NCBI GenBank assembly: GCA_963720885.1
Contig: CAVRGW010000004.1
Span: 62,001-126,000, forward strand
DNA: 64,000 nucleotides
DNA from: DATLLN01 sp963720885
GTDB taxonomy: Bacteria > Actinomycetota > Thermoleophilia > Gaiellales > JAICJC01
Direction of reading: 5' to 3'
Shown here: piece by piece, positions 10,112 through 18,428 of the stretch
How the letters are laid out: every line of letters starts with the position of its first letter
How positions within the stretch are numbered: the stretch's first letter is position 1
Made by a program: the position numbers and the translations under genes
Notes under the pieces: model-generated
Told to the model about the DNA's origin: nothing
Seen by the model: only the letters and a program-made list of their open reading frames with translations
Databases searched by the model: none

Positions 10112-11791
10112 ATGAGCGCGCAGTACATCTACACGATGCACCGGGTCCAGAAGTTCCACGGACCCGAGCGGCAGGTGCTCCGCGACATCTCGCTGTCGTT
10201 CTACCCGGGCGCCAAGATCGGCGTGCTCGGGCCGAACGGCGCGGGCAAGTCGACGCTGCTGCGGATCATGGCGGGGCTTGACGAGCCGTCCAGCGGCCGC
10301 GCCGAGCTGGCGCCCGGCTCGACCGTCGGCCTGCTGTCGCAGGAGCCGCAGCTCGACCCGGCGAAGGACGTGCGCGGCAACGTCGAGGACGGCGTCGCCG
10401 AGAAGCGCGACCTGCTCGAGAAGTTCAACCAGCTGTCGCAGCGGTTCGCCGAACCGATGTCCGACGAGGAGATGGCGGCGCTGCTCGAGGAGCAGGGCGA
10501 GGTGCAGGATCGCATCGAGCGGCTCGACGCCTGGAATCTCGACCGCGACCTCGATGTCGCGATGGATGCGCTGCGATGCCCGCCGTCCGATGCCGACGTC
10601 GCCACGCTGTCCGGCGGCGAGCGGCGGCGCGTCGCGCTGTGCCGGCTGCTGCTCTCGTCGCCCGACCTGCTGCTGCTTGACGAGCCGACGAACCATCTCG
10701 ATGCCGAGTCGGTGGCCTGGCTGGAGCAGTTCCTCGAGCGCTTCTCGGGCACGGTGCTGGCCGTCACCCATGATCGCTACTTCCTGGACAACGTCGCCGG
10801 GTGGATCCTCGAGCTCGATCGCGGCCATGGGATCCCCTTCCAGGGCAACTACTCGTCGTGGCTCGAGCAGAAGGAGGCGCGGCTGGGCGTCGAGGAGAAG
10901 CAGACGTCGGCCCGCAGGCGCACGCTGCAGCGCGAGCTGGAGTGGGTGCGGATGGCGCCGCGCGCACGCCACGCCAAGTCCAAGGCGCGGCTCGACGCGT
11001 ACGAGAAGCTGCTGGCCGAGGAGCAGAACGTCAAGCTCGACTCGGTCGAGATCCACATCCCGGCCGGCGAACGGCTGGGCGACAAGGTGGTCGAGGCGAA
11101 GGGCCTCTCGAAGGGCTTCGGCGACCGGCTGCTGATCGAGGATCTGTCGTTCTCGCTGCCGCCCGGCGGCATCGTCGGTGTGATCGGCCCGAACGGCGCG
11201 GGCAAGACGACGCTGTTCCGAATGATCGTCGGCGACGAGAAGCCCGACCGCGGCACGCTGGAGATCGGCGAGTCGGTGCAGATCGCCTACGTCGACCAGT
11301 CGCGGGCCGAGCTCGACCCGGCGAAGTCGGTGTGGCAGGAGGTCTCGGGCGGCAAGGATCTGATCCACGTGGGAAAGCGCGAGGTCAACTCGCGGGCCTA
11401 CGTGGCGTCCTTCAACTTCCGCGGCGGCGACCAGCAGAAGCGGGTCGGCGATCTCTCGGGTGGTGAGCGAAACCGGCTGCACCTGGCGAAGCTGCTGCGC
11501 AGCGGCGGCAACCTGCTGCTGCTCGACGAGCCGACGAACGACCTGGACGTCGACACGCTGCGCGCGCTCGAGGTGGCGCTGGACGACTTCGCCGGCTGCG
11601 CCGTGGTGATCTCGCATGACCGCTGGTTCCTGAACCGGGTGGCGACGCACATGCTCGCCTTCGAGGGCGATTCGCAGGTGGCGTGGTTCGAGGGGTCGTA
11701 CGACGAGTACGAGGAGCACCGCCGCAAGCTGCTGGGCGACGAGGCCGCGCAGCCCCACCGGATCACCTACAAGCCGCTCGTCCGCACCTAG
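10112..11791 (+). CDS. ettA: Energy-dependent translational throttle protein EttA (ABC-F ATPase)
   Basis: A soluble ABC-F protein that binds the ribosomal E site and gates entry into elongation according to the ATP/ADP level. It has 559 residues with two nucleotide-binding domains: Walker A GPNGAGKST (near 38) and GPNGAGKTT (near 360), signatures LSGGERRRVALC and LSGGERNRLHLA, Walker B LLLLDEPTNHLD and LLLLDEPTNDLD. The long arginine/glutamate-rich linker between them (EEKQTSARRRTLQREL) is the P-site tRNA interaction motif region. Length and start MSAQYIYTMHRV are typical of EttA. A TATCCT -10-like box lies 10 bases before the ATG. Confidence 0.95.
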   Translation: MSAQYIYTMHRVQKFHGPERQVLRDISLSFYPGAKIGVLGPNGAGKSTLLRIMAGLDEPSSGRAELAPGSTVGLLSQEPQLDPAKDVRGNVEDGVAEKRDLLEKFNQLSQRFAEPMSDEEMAALLEEQGEVQDRIERLDAWNLDRDLDVAMDALRCPPSDADVATLSGGERRRVALCRLLLSSPDLLLLDEPTNHLDAESVAWLEQFLERFSGTVLAVTHDRYFLDNVAGWILELDRGHGIPFQGNYSSWLEQKEARLGVEEKQTSARRRTLQRELEWVRMAPRARHAKSKARLDAYEKLLAEEQNVKLDSVEIHIPAGERLGDKVVEAKGLSKGFGDRLLIEDLSFSLPPGGIVGVIGPNGAGKTTLFRMIVGDEKPDRGTLEIGESVQIAYVDQSRAELDPAKSVWQEVSGGKDLIHVGKREVNSRAYVASFNFRGGDQQKRVGDLSGGERNRLHLAKLLRSGGNLLLLDEPTNDLDVDTLRALEVALDDFAGCAVVISHDRWFLNRVATHMLAFEGDSQVAWFEGSYDEYEEHRRKLLGDEAAQPHRITYKPLVRT

Positions 11792-11825
11792 CACGCTCAA
11801 CCGCCGCGCTGCGGATGCCGATCCC

Positions 11826-12356
11826 GTGGGTGAGATGTTCGCCCGCCGCTTCGCCACCGTCGTCGCCTGCGTGAAGATCCTGTTCGGCGCCGTCGAGCTT
11901 GCCACCGGGCTGATCTGGCTGTTCGTGACGCCGTCCGGCGTCCAGCACCAGATCCAGCGCCTGGTCGACTGGATGGCGTCGCAGCAGCCGGACAACCCGG
12001 CGGTCGAGATGCTCCAGCGCCAGCTGCCGACGCTGTTCGCCCATGGCACGCTGGTCGCGCTCGGGCTGATCCTGCTCGGCTCGGTCAAGCTGGCCGGCGC
12101 CGCGGGGTTCCTCTCCGGGCGGCCATGGGGCTACTGGCTGTTCGTCGCCAGCCTCGTCGCGCTGCTCCCGTTCGACGCGCGCTCGGCTGCGGCCGACGGC
12201 TCGCCGTTCGCCTGGCTGTTCGTCGGGCTCGACGTCGCGATCCTCGCCGCGCTGCTCTGGTTCCGCCGGGCGTTCACGGGGACGGCCGCGGCGGAGCTCG
12301 TGCCCCTGGCGCCGGCGACCGGCGAGTCCGGCAGCGGCGTCCATCCGTCGGCGTAG
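11826..12356 (+). CDS. DUF2127-like membrane protein
   Basis: 176 residues from GTG 11826 (ATG 11835 is an alternative). It opens with FARRFATVVACVKILFGAVELATG, followed by an amphipathic region (VQHQIQRLVDWMASQ) and three further hydrophobic helices, resembling the DUF2127 predicted membrane proteins. The aromatic GRPWGYWLFVASL segment between helices is typical. No enzymatic motif is visible. It follows ettA by 34 bases on the same strand and may be cotranscribed with it. Role unknown. Confidence 0.6.
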   Translation: MGEMFARRFATVVACVKILFGAVELATGLIWLFVTPSGVQHQIQRLVDWMASQQPDNPAVEMLQRQLPTLFAHGTLVALGLILLGSVKLAGAAGFLSGRPWGYWLFVASLVALLPFDARSAAADGSPFAWLFVGLDVAILAALLWFRRAFTGTAAAELVPLAPATGESGSGVHPSA

Positions 12357-12431
12357 GCGCCGCGCGCGCCCGGCGTGGCCGCCGGCGTGCATCGACACAC
12401 TTTCGCGCGCCTTCGGCACAGGTTGTGCGGC

Positions 12432-12477
12432 GTGCCGGGCACCGTGCCGGGCTCGGTGCCGGGCACAGTGCCAGGGC
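12432..12477. repeat. Four copies of a 12-base tandem repeat
   Basis: GTGCCGGGC plus three variable bases recurs at 12432, 12444 and 12456, with a degenerate fourth copy (GTGCCAGGGC) at 12468. The fixed 12-base period in non-coding DNA is unlike the neighbouring coding sequence. Confidence 0.75.
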
Positions 12478-12548
12478 CGACGCCCACCGCGACAGCTCCG
12501 TGACGCTTCCGGCACCGGTCGTCACGCGATCGTTGCGGGTCGGGCGGC

Positions 12549-12589
12549 GACTCCGGTGCGGTGCCGGAGCGGGACTCCGGTGCGGTGCC
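12549..12589. repeat. Two copies of a 17-base direct repeat
   Basis: GACTCCGGTGCGGTGCC occurs exactly at 12549-12565 and 12573-12589, a 24-base period. It sits about 70 bases after the 12-base repeats and shares the GTGCC core with them. Confidence 0.75.
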
Positions 12590-12668
12590 AGAGTAGACGC
12601 GCCGTTGTGCGCGCGGCGTCACGGAGTGGTGACTGGTTGCGCGCGAGTCGTGACGGGCGGCGTGCCGG

Positions 12669-14075
12669 CTACGCGGCGAGGCGGCGGATGGCGTTCACGC
12701 GGTTCATCGCGTCCAGCGCCGCCACCTTGTACGACTCGGCCAGCGTCGGGTAGTTGAACACCGCGTCGACCAGGTGGTCGATGGTGCCGCCGGTCGCCAT
12801 CAGCATCTGGCCGATGTGCACCAGCTCCGTCGCACCCGTGCCGAACACGTGGACGCCGAGCAGCGTGCTGTCCTCGGACGAAACGAGCAGCTTCAGCATC
12901 CCGTGCGAATCGCCGACGATCTGCCCCCGCGCCAGCTCCCGGTAGCGCGACACGCCGATCTCGTACGGGATCGCCGCCGCGGTCAGCTCCTCCTCGGTCT
13001 TGCCGACATAGCTGATCTCGGGAATCGTGTAGATGCCGATCGGCATCGGGTCGGCGGAGCTGCGCACCTGTACGCCGAACGCGTCGCACGCCGCCAGCCG
13101 GCCCTGCTCCATCGAGCTCGCGGCCAGGCTGGGGAAGCCGATCACGTCGCCGGCGGCGTAGATGTGCCGCACCCTCGTCCGGTACGCCCGGTTGACGGCG
13201 ATCCGGCCACGCGAGTCCGCCTCTAGCCCGGCGTTCCCGAGCTCGAGCTCGTCGGTCGCACCCTGGCGGCCGGCCGAGTAGAGCACGGCATCCGCGGGCA
13301 CCCGCTTGCCGCTGGCCAGGTGGACGATCGCGCCGCCCTTGTGCTTCTCGGCGGCGGTCACCTTCTCGCCGAACCGGAAGACGACGCCGGTGTCGCGAAG
13401 GTGGTACTGCAGCGCCTCGACCACCTGCGAGTCGCAGAACTCCAGCAGCCGCGCGCGTTGCTCGACCACCGTCACCTTGGTGCCCAGCGCGGCGAACATC
13501 GACGCGTACTCGATGCCGATCACGCCCGCGCCCACGACCAGCAGCGACGACGGGATGTAGTCCAGGTTGAGGATGTCGTCCGAGTCGAGGATCGTCCGCC
13601 CGTCGAACTCGACGCTCGACGGCCGCGCGGGCCGCGTACCGACTGCGATCAGGATCCGCGACGCGGTCAGGCGCCGCTCCTCGCCGTCCTCGCCGCGCAC
13701 GCCGATCGTGTGCGGGTCGATGAAGCGGCCGCCACCACTGACGACGTGCACGTGGTTTCGTCCCAGCTGGTTCCGCACCACGTCGACCTCGCGGCCGATC
13801 ACGTGCGTCATCCGCCAGAACAGGTCGTGCGCGGTGATGTCCGCCTTGACCCGATAGCTCTGGCCGTAGATGCCCCGCTGGTTCATCCCCGTCAGGTAAA
13901 GGACGGCCTCGCGCAGGGTCTTGGACGGGATCGTGCCCGTGTTGATGCAGACGCCGCCCATCATGTGCCCGCGGTCGACCACGGCGACGCGCCGGCCGAG
14001 CTTTGCGGCCTGGATCGCAGCCTTCTGTCCCGCCGGCCCCGAGCCGACGACCACCAGATCGAAGTCGTAACCCAC
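12669..14075 (-). CDS. sthA: Soluble (Si-specific) NAD(P)+ transhydrogenase SthA
   Basis: FAD enzyme that passes hydride between NADPH and NAD+ in the cytoplasm. It has 468 residues and three Rossmann/dimerisation domains: FAD motif VVVGSGPAGQKAA near residue 8, NAD(P) motif VVGAGVIGIEYASMF, and the second FAD motif IYAAGDVIGFP. Where dihydrolipoamide dehydrogenases have a CxxxxC redox pair, this protein has C43-INTG-T48 (GGVCINTGTIPSK), so the second cysteine is replaced by threonine, the hallmark of SthA. The GTG start at 14075 gives the normal length. It is divergent from the IclR gene, 93 bases away. Its job here may be rebalancing NAD(P)H from amine oxidation, which is an inference. Confidence 0.9.
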   Translation of the reverse strand: MGYDFDLVVVGSGPAGQKAAIQAAKLGRRVAVVDRGHMMGGVCINTGTIPSKTLREAVLYLTGMNQRGIYGQSYRVKADITAHDLFWRMTHVIGREVDVVRNQLGRNHVHVVSGGGRFIDPHTIGVRGEDGEERRLTASRILIAVGTRPARPSSVEFDGRTILDSDDILNLDYIPSSLLVVGAGVIGIEYASMFAALGTKVTVVEQRARLLEFCDSQVVEALQYHLRDTGVVFRFGEKVTAAEKHKGGAIVHLASGKRVPADAVLYSAGRQGATDELELGNAGLEADSRGRIAVNRAYRTRVRHIYAAGDVIGFPSLAASSMEQGRLAACDAFGVQVRSSADPMPIGIYTIPEISYVGKTEEELTAAAIPYEIGVSRYRELARGQIVGDSHGMLKLLVSSEDSTLLGVHVFGTGATELVHIGQMLMATGGTIDHLVDAVFNYPTLAESYKVAALDAMNRVNAIRRLAA

Positions 14076-14151
14076 GGCACGGTTATCGGCACACCGCCAT
14101 GCGCGTTGAGCCGCGAGGTGGTACCGTCGCCGTTGCGCACACCGCCTCTGG

Positions 14152-14168
14152 GTTGCGCTATTCGCAAC
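14152..14168. promoter_or_regulatory. Candidate operator abutting the first IclR gene
   Basis: GTTGCG-CTATT-CGCAAC, perfect 6-base arms, ending at the base before the ATG. It matches the 7887 palindrome in the form GTTGC-N7-GCAAC. A TTGCGC (14133)/GCTATT (14157) promoter would put the start of transcription at the ATG itself, so binding here would block transcription of a leaderless message. Confidence 0.6.
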
Positions 14169-14870
14169 ATGCAGTCGGCCGACAAAGCTCTCAGGATCCT
14201 CAGTCTGTTCGACGAGCACCACGCCGAGCGCGGGGTGTCCGAGCTCTCCCGACTGCTCGGTGTCCACAAGAGCACGACGTCGCGGATGCTGGCCGCGATG
14301 GAGGCTCGCGGCTTCGTCGCCCGCAGCGGCGAGCGCTACCGGCTGGGTCCGGAGATCGTGCGGCTGGGCGGCCTCGCGCTGCACGGCCTCGGCCTGACCG
14401 ACGCCTGCCGGCCGGCGATGGCCTCGCTCGCGGAGAGCACCGGCGAGACCGTCAACCTCGCCGTCGCCGACGGCGGGGCCGCTCTCAACATCGACCAGAT
14501 CGGGGCAGCCCACCTGGTCGGCGTGACGGACTGGACCGGCCGCCGGCTGCCGCTTGCCAAGACCGCCAACGGCAAGGTGCTGGTCGCGTTCGGCGCGGCC
14601 GCGATCGAGTCGCCGTCGCCCGAGCTGGCTGAGCAGATCGCCCAGGCCCGTCGGGTCGGCTACGCAATCGCGGTCGAGGAGCTGGAGCCCGGCCTGGTCG
14701 CCGTCGCGGCACCGGTGCTCGACGCCGGCGGTGGCTGCGTCGCTGCGATCAGCGTGTCCGGGCCGCTGTACCGGATCGGCCCGGCGCGGGTCGTCGAGCT
14801 GGCCGGCCACTGCCAGACCGCAGCCCGCTCGGCGTCGCATCGCCTGGGTTACCGGCGCAGCGCGGCGTGA
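14169..14870 (+). CDS. IclR-family transcriptional regulator 1
   Basis: 233 residues: an N-terminal winged helix-turn-helix (GVSELSRLLGVHKSTTSRMLAAME, residues about 23-46) and a C-terminal IclR effector domain with STGETVNLAV, NGKVLVAFGA and the ELEPGLVAVAAPVLD block. The ATG lies directly after a 17-base palindrome with no ribosome-binding site, suggesting a leaderless, self-repressed gene. It leads an operon with the GMC oxidoreductase (37 bases later), the PF13769-type protein and the homocysteine methyltransferase homologue. A ligand related to choline/betaine is likely but inferred from neighbours. Confidence 0.88.
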   Translation: MQSADKALRILSLFDEHHAERGVSELSRLLGVHKSTTSRMLAAMEARGFVARSGERYRLGPEIVRLGGLALHGLGLTDACRPAMASLAESTGETVNLAVADGGAALNIDQIGAAHLVGVTDWTGRRLPLAKTANGKVLVAFGAAAIESPSPELAEQIAQARRVGYAIAVEELEPGLVAVAAPVLDAGGGCVAAISVSGPLYRIGPARVVELAGHCQTAARSASHRLGYRRSAA

Positions 14871-14907
14871 TCGGAGATGATGGCTCCCCCGACCCAAGGA
14901 GAACGCG

Positions 14908-16431
14908 ATGAGCTCGAGCGCTGAGATCGGCACCTTCGACTACGTCGTCGTCGGCGGCGGCACCGCCGGCGCCATCGTCGCCGCGCGGCTGTCGGAGGAT
15001 CCCGACACCCGTGTCTGCCTGATCGAGGCGGGGCCCTCCGATGTCGGCATGGACGACGTGCTGCTCCTGCGCCGCTGGCTGTCGCTGCTCGAAGGGCCGA
15101 TCGATCTCGCATACCCGACCACGCTGCAGCCGCGGGGCAACGCCCACATCGTGCACTCGCGCGCTGCCGTGCTCGGCGGCTGCTCGTCGCACAACACGCA
15201 GATCTTCTTCAAGCCGCTCCCCGGCGACTGGCAGGACTGGGTCGACCGCGGGGCCTCCGGATGGGAGCCGGAGGGCATGGAGCAGTACTACGACCGCCTC
15301 CAGACGGTGCATCAGATCGTCGCCGAGAAGGACCGCAACCCGCTGCTGCTGGACTGGATCCCGTCCGCGGCGGAGGCCACCGGCGTCCAGGCAAACCCCG
15401 ACTGGAACGCCGCACCGTTCCACGACGGCGTCGGCTTCCTCGACGTCGGCTACGACCCGGAGACCGGCATCCGCTCGTCGTCCAGCGTCGCCTACCTGCA
15501 CCCGATCATGGGCCGGCGGCCGAACCTGACGATCCTCACCGACACCTGGGTGCGGCGGGTGAACCTCGAGAACGGCCGCGCCGTCTCCGTCAGCACAGAC
15601 AACGGCGAGGCGCGTGCCGAACGCGAGATCATCGTCAGCGGCGGCTCGATCGATACGCCGCGCCTGCTGCTGCTGTCCGGCATCGGGCCGGCGGACGACC
15701 TCGGCGAGCTGGGCATCGAGGTGCAGCACGGGCTGCCCGGCGTCGGCGAGAACCTGATCGACCACCCGGAGTCGATCATCATCTGGGAGCTCAAGGATCC
15801 GCTCCCGCCGCAGGGCGTGATGGAGGCCGACTGCGCGCTGTTCGTCAACCGCTTCGACCGCGATCCGCGGCCCGACCTGATGTACCACACCTACCAGCTG
15901 CCGTTCACGTTCAACACCGAGCGGCTGGGGTACCCGGTGCCGGAGCACTGCATCTGCATGACGCCGAACATCCCGCGGTCGCGGTCGGTCGGCCGGATGT
16001 GGCTGCTGTCCAAGGATCCGGCGATCAAGCCGGCGCTCGACTTCCGCTACTTCACGGACGAGGAGGGCTACGACGAGCAGACGATCGTCGACGGCCTGAA
16101 GATCGCCCGCGAGGTGGCGAACACGGAGCCGTTCAAGAGCATGCTCCGCCGAGAGGTGGCGCCGGGGCCTGATCTGCGCACGGACGAGGAGCTGTCCCGC
16201 TACGGCCGTGCCGCCCATCACACGGTCTACCATCCATCGGGCACGTGCCGGATGGGCGCGGCCGACGACGAGCTGGCGGTCGTCGATCCGGAGCTTCGCG
16301 TGCGCGGCGTCGAGGGCCTCTCGATCGCCGACGGGTCGATCTTCCCGAGCATGCCCACCGTCAACCCGATGGTCGGCACCTTCATGATCGGGGAGAAGGC
16401 GGCCGACATGATCAGAGAGCGCAACCGATGA
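14908..16431 (+). CDS. GMC-family FAD oxidoreductase (choline dehydrogenase-like)
   Basis: 507-residue flavoprotein oxidising an alcohol, possibly choline or a related amino-alcohol. It shows the FAD motif VVVGGGTAGAIVAARL at 13-28, the GMC signature region around RAAVLGGCSSHNTQIF, the second GMC signature GGSIDTPRLLLLSGIGP, the active-site block HHTVYHPSGTCRMG near 440-452 and the final TVNPMVGTFMIGEKAADMI. An AAGGAG ribosome-binding site precedes the ATG. The position between an IclR regulator and methyl-transfer genes supports a quaternary-amine precursor as substrate; glucose-methanol-choline enzymes are diverse, so substrate is not proven. Confidence 0.85.
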   Translation: MSSSAEIGTFDYVVVGGGTAGAIVAARLSEDPDTRVCLIEAGPSDVGMDDVLLLRRWLSLLEGPIDLAYPTTLQPRGNAHIVHSRAAVLGGCSSHNTQIFFKPLPGDWQDWVDRGASGWEPEGMEQYYDRLQTVHQIVAEKDRNPLLLDWIPSAAEATGVQANPDWNAAPFHDGVGFLDVGYDPETGIRSSSSVAYLHPIMGRRPNLTILTDTWVRRVNLENGRAVSVSTDNGEARAEREIIVSGGSIDTPRLLLLSGIGPADDLGELGIEVQHGLPGVGENLIDHPESIIIWELKDPLPPQGVMEADCALFVNRFDRDPRPDLMYHTYQLPFTFNTERLGYPVPEHCICMTPNIPRSRSVGRMWLLSKDPAIKPALDFRYFTDEEGYDEQTIVDGLKIAREVANTEPFKSMLRREVAPGPDLRTDEELSRYGRAAHHTVYHPSGTCRMGAADDELAVVDPELRVRGVEGLSIADGSIFPSMPTVNPMVGTFMIGEKAADMIRERNR

Positions 16432-16437
16432 GGTCGG

Positions 16438-16698
16438 ATGGCCGAGTACCGCATCACCTACTGGCGTGACATCCCGTCGATGGTCACCGCCCGCGACGAG
16501 TCGGGGGCCACGGCCAAGGTGCAGCTGCCGGACCGGTTCCAGGAGCTGATCGACCAGCGGGCGATGGATCTCGGCCTCGCCGGCACGAACGAGTACCTCG
16601 AACAGTGGCGGCTGGGCGAGTGGGAGGCGGCCGACGGCACGCCCGACACGGTGGCCGCGGCCGTTGCGGCGAGGCTGGAGGGGGAGTTCGCAGAATGA
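16438..16698 (+). CDS. Small PF13769-type protein (annotated elsewhere as virulence factor)
   Basis: 86 residues. The pattern YWRDIPSMVTARD...LPDRFQELIDQRAMDLG...EYLEQWRLGEW matches the small proteins named Virulence_fact (PF13769), which in my memory sit beside corrinoid-dependent methyltransferase genes rather than true virulence loci. It has no signal peptide or cysteine motif and is probably a soluble accessory protein. It starts six bases after the GMC gene and overlaps the next gene by four bases (ATGA), so it is firmly inside the operon. Biochemical role unknown. Confidence 0.7.
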   Translation: MAEYRITYWRDIPSMVTARDESGATAKVQLPDRFQELIDQRAMDLGLAGTNEYLEQWRLGEWEAADGTPDTVAAAVAARLEGEFAE

Positions 16699-17585
16699 GC
16701 ATCGCGGAGCTGCTGGGTGGTTCACGGCCGGTGTTGTCCGACGGGGCAATCGGCACGATGCTGCAGGCGGCCGGGCTGATGCCGGGCGCGTCGCCCGAGA
16801 TCTGGAACGTGGAGCACGAGGACCGAATGCGCGTGATCCACACGGCGTACGCCGATGCCGGCGCGCACCTGCTGACCACCAACACGTTCGGCGGCACGCG
16901 GCCGCGGCTGGCGCTCCACGGGCTCGAGGATCGCGTGCACGAGCTGAACGAGGCGGGCGCGCGGCTGGCCCGCGAGGTCGCCGATGCCTCCGGCGTGCTG
17001 GCGATGGGCAGCATGGGCCCGACCGGCGAGTTGATGGAGCCGCTCGGCCTCTACACGCACGACCAGGTGGTCGACCTGTTCGCCGAGCAGGCGGCCGGGC
17101 TGGCCGCCGGTGGCGCGCAGCTGCTGCTGGCCGAGACCTTCAGCGATCTCGGTGAGGTGCGGGCGGCCGTCGAGGGCGCGCACCGTGCGGCGCCCGACGT
17201 GCCGATGGCGGTGACGATGACGTTCGACGTCAAGGGTCACACGATGATGGGCGTCAGCCCGTCGCAGGCGCTGCACGAGATCGCCGCGATGGGCGTCCGG
17301 CTGATCGGCGGCAACTGCGGATCCGGCCCCGAGGAGATCGAGCAGGTGATGACCGTGATGTCCGCTGAGCGCCCGGACGGCGTCCTGCTGATGGCGCAGA
17401 GCAACGCCGGCCTTCCCCAGCTCGTCGGCGACGAGTTCCGCTACGGCGGCACGCCCGAGGTGATGGCGCGCTACGCCGTGCGCATGCAGGAGCTGGGCGT
17501 CGACGTGATCGGCTCGTGCTGCGGCAGCACGCCTGCGCACACCGCCGCCATGCGCGAGGCGCTGGGGGCCGGCCTGAGGGCATGA
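16695..17585 (+). CDS. Homocysteine S-methyltransferase-family protein (BHMT/MetH-N type)
   Basis: 296 residues forming the zinc-dependent methyltransferase barrel. The zinc-binding cysteines are present: GGNCGSGP near residue 206 and the CC pair in GSCCGSTPAH near 273. The LSDGAIGTMLQ start and TNTFGGTRPRL segment are typical. Known members move a methyl group from betaine, S-methylmethionine or methylfolate to homocysteine. In this operon, betaine or a downstream methyl donor is a reasonable guess. It lacks folate and cobalamin domains, so it is not a full MetH. It starts in an ATGA overlap with the previous gene. Confidence 0.85.
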   Translation: MSIAELLGGSRPVLSDGAIGTMLQAAGLMPGASPEIWNVEHEDRMRVIHTAYADAGAHLLTTNTFGGTRPRLALHGLEDRVHELNEAGARLAREVADASGVLAMGSMGPTGELMEPLGLYTHDQVVDLFAEQAAGLAAGGAQLLLAETFSDLGEVRAAVEGAHRAAPDVPMAVTMTFDVKGHTMMGVSPSQALHEIAAMGVRLIGGNCGSGPEEIEQVMTVMSAERPDGVLLMAQSNAGLPQLVGDEFRYGGTPEVMARYAVRMQELGVDVIGSCCGSTPAHTAAMREALGAGLRA

Positions 17586-17890
17586 CGGTGCGCGTCTGGC
17601 CGGCAATTGTGGCGATCGTGGCCGCCGCAGGATGCGGTGGATCTCAGGCGCAGCCGCAGCCACCGGCCGTTCCGTTGCCCCCGCAGTCGGCGGCCCCGGC
17701 GGTCATCGTCGGCGGCACGCCCCCGATGCGTGAACGTGCGCGTTCGGTCCTCGCCGGTATGGGGCCGTCGGCGATCGCACAGGTTCGTTTCGGCCCGCCG
17801 CCGGCCGGGTTCGGGCTCCGCGCCGCGCGGGGACCGATTTGGCTGACGGTGACGCTGCATCGTCCGCCGGTGCTCGCCAACGCGGAAATT
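17582..17890 (+). pseudogene. 5' part of a lipoprotein gene, split by a +1 frameshift
   Basis: An ATG overlapping the previous stop begins a lipoprotein signal (hydrophobic AIVAIVAAAGC, lipobox Cys near residue 18), then a proline-rich linker and a globular segment ending ...LHRPPVLANAE. At the A run 17886-17888 the coding frame jumps to the one carrying LTQLAGGTVLWQASVF. Removing one A joins the two parts smoothly (A-E-L-T-Q-L-A-G-G). It is therefore either a real frameshift or a sequencing insertion. The whole gene would be 17582-18428, about 281 residues. No family recognised. Confidence 0.55.
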
Positions 17891-18428
17891 GACCCAGCTC
17901 GCCGGCGGCACCGTCCTCTGGCAGGCAAGCGTGTTCGAGAACGCATTCACCGGCTCGGCACCGCGCGGCGAGCCGCGGGTTCGCGGGTCGACCGAGGCGG
18001 TGCAGGGCGCGCCGATGACCGGTACGGGCAGCGGTACCTTCGACCGCCCGCTCTTCGACGGCCCGCCGCCCACGGAGGCCGAGGTGCGCGCGGCCGTTGG
18101 CGAGGGTGCGCGTCGCGCCGGCTTCGACGTCGTCTCGCTGCGGGTGATGCACCCGGCCCGCGCCGCGGCGAGTGTCGTCGTCCGCGCGAAGGCGCCCGAG
18201 GGGTTCGATCGCCGGTACGCTGCCTTCGACGACGCGGTGTCGGGCATCGAGGGGCGGATGGACGGCCTGGAATGGGAGGTCGTCGACACCTGCGGCCGGC
18301 CCGTCGTCATGCGCTCCGCAGTCTCCTGGGCCGACCCCAGCTGGCTCTGCCCCGACCCGACGGTGCTCGGCTACGGGGAGTCCGCCGCGGACTGCCGCAA
18401 GGAGCCGAAGCCCGACCTGTCCTGCTAG
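17889..18428 (+). CDS. 3' part of the frameshifted lipoprotein gene (hypothetical protein)
   Basis: A 179-residue frame with good coding composition and no upstream ribosome-binding site, starting at a TTG just after the presumed insertion. It contains a region PTEAEVRAAVGEGARRAGFDVVSLRVMHPARAA, followed by WEVVDTCGRPV and paired cysteines near the C-terminus (WLCPDP, DCRKE, DLSC). Its stop TAG overlaps the stop of the converging methyltransferase gene within one CTAG (18425-18428). It is probably the C-terminal body of the lipoprotein; function unknown. Confidence 0.6.
   Translation: MTQLAGGTVLWQASVFENAFTGSAPRGEPRVRGSTEAVQGAPMTGTGSGTFDRPLFDGPPPTEAEVRAAVGEGARRAGFDVVSLRVMHPARAAASVVVRAKAPEGFDRRYAAFDDAVSGIEGRMDGLEWEVVDTCGRPVVMRSAVSWADPSWLCPDPTVLGYGESAADCRKEPKPDLSC

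Larger units (their letters stand above)
12357..12668. other. Intergenic stretch without a supportable gene
   Basis: 312 bases between the DUF2127-like gene and sthA, which converge here. It holds two sets of short tandem repeats (annotated separately) and an inverted repeat CGTGACG (12499-12505)/CGTCACG (12520-12526). No open frame with a credible start and composition was found, and no T-tracted terminator. Confidence 0.6.

Noticed and set aside
12499..12526. CGTGACG/CGTCACG inverted repeat as an operator or terminator
   Set aside because: The spacing is 14 bases, both neighbouring genes converge here, and there is no promoter or T tract.
12669..14075. Dihydrolipoamide dehydrogenase or mercuric reductase
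   Set aside because: The redox pair is C-x4-T instead of C-x4-C, the mark of SthA; no acyltransferase or mer genes are nearby.
14076..14933. N-terminal extension of SthA to 754 residues
   Set aside because: The extra sequence is antisense to the IclR gene and low-complexity; GTG 14075 gives the normal 468-residue enzyme.
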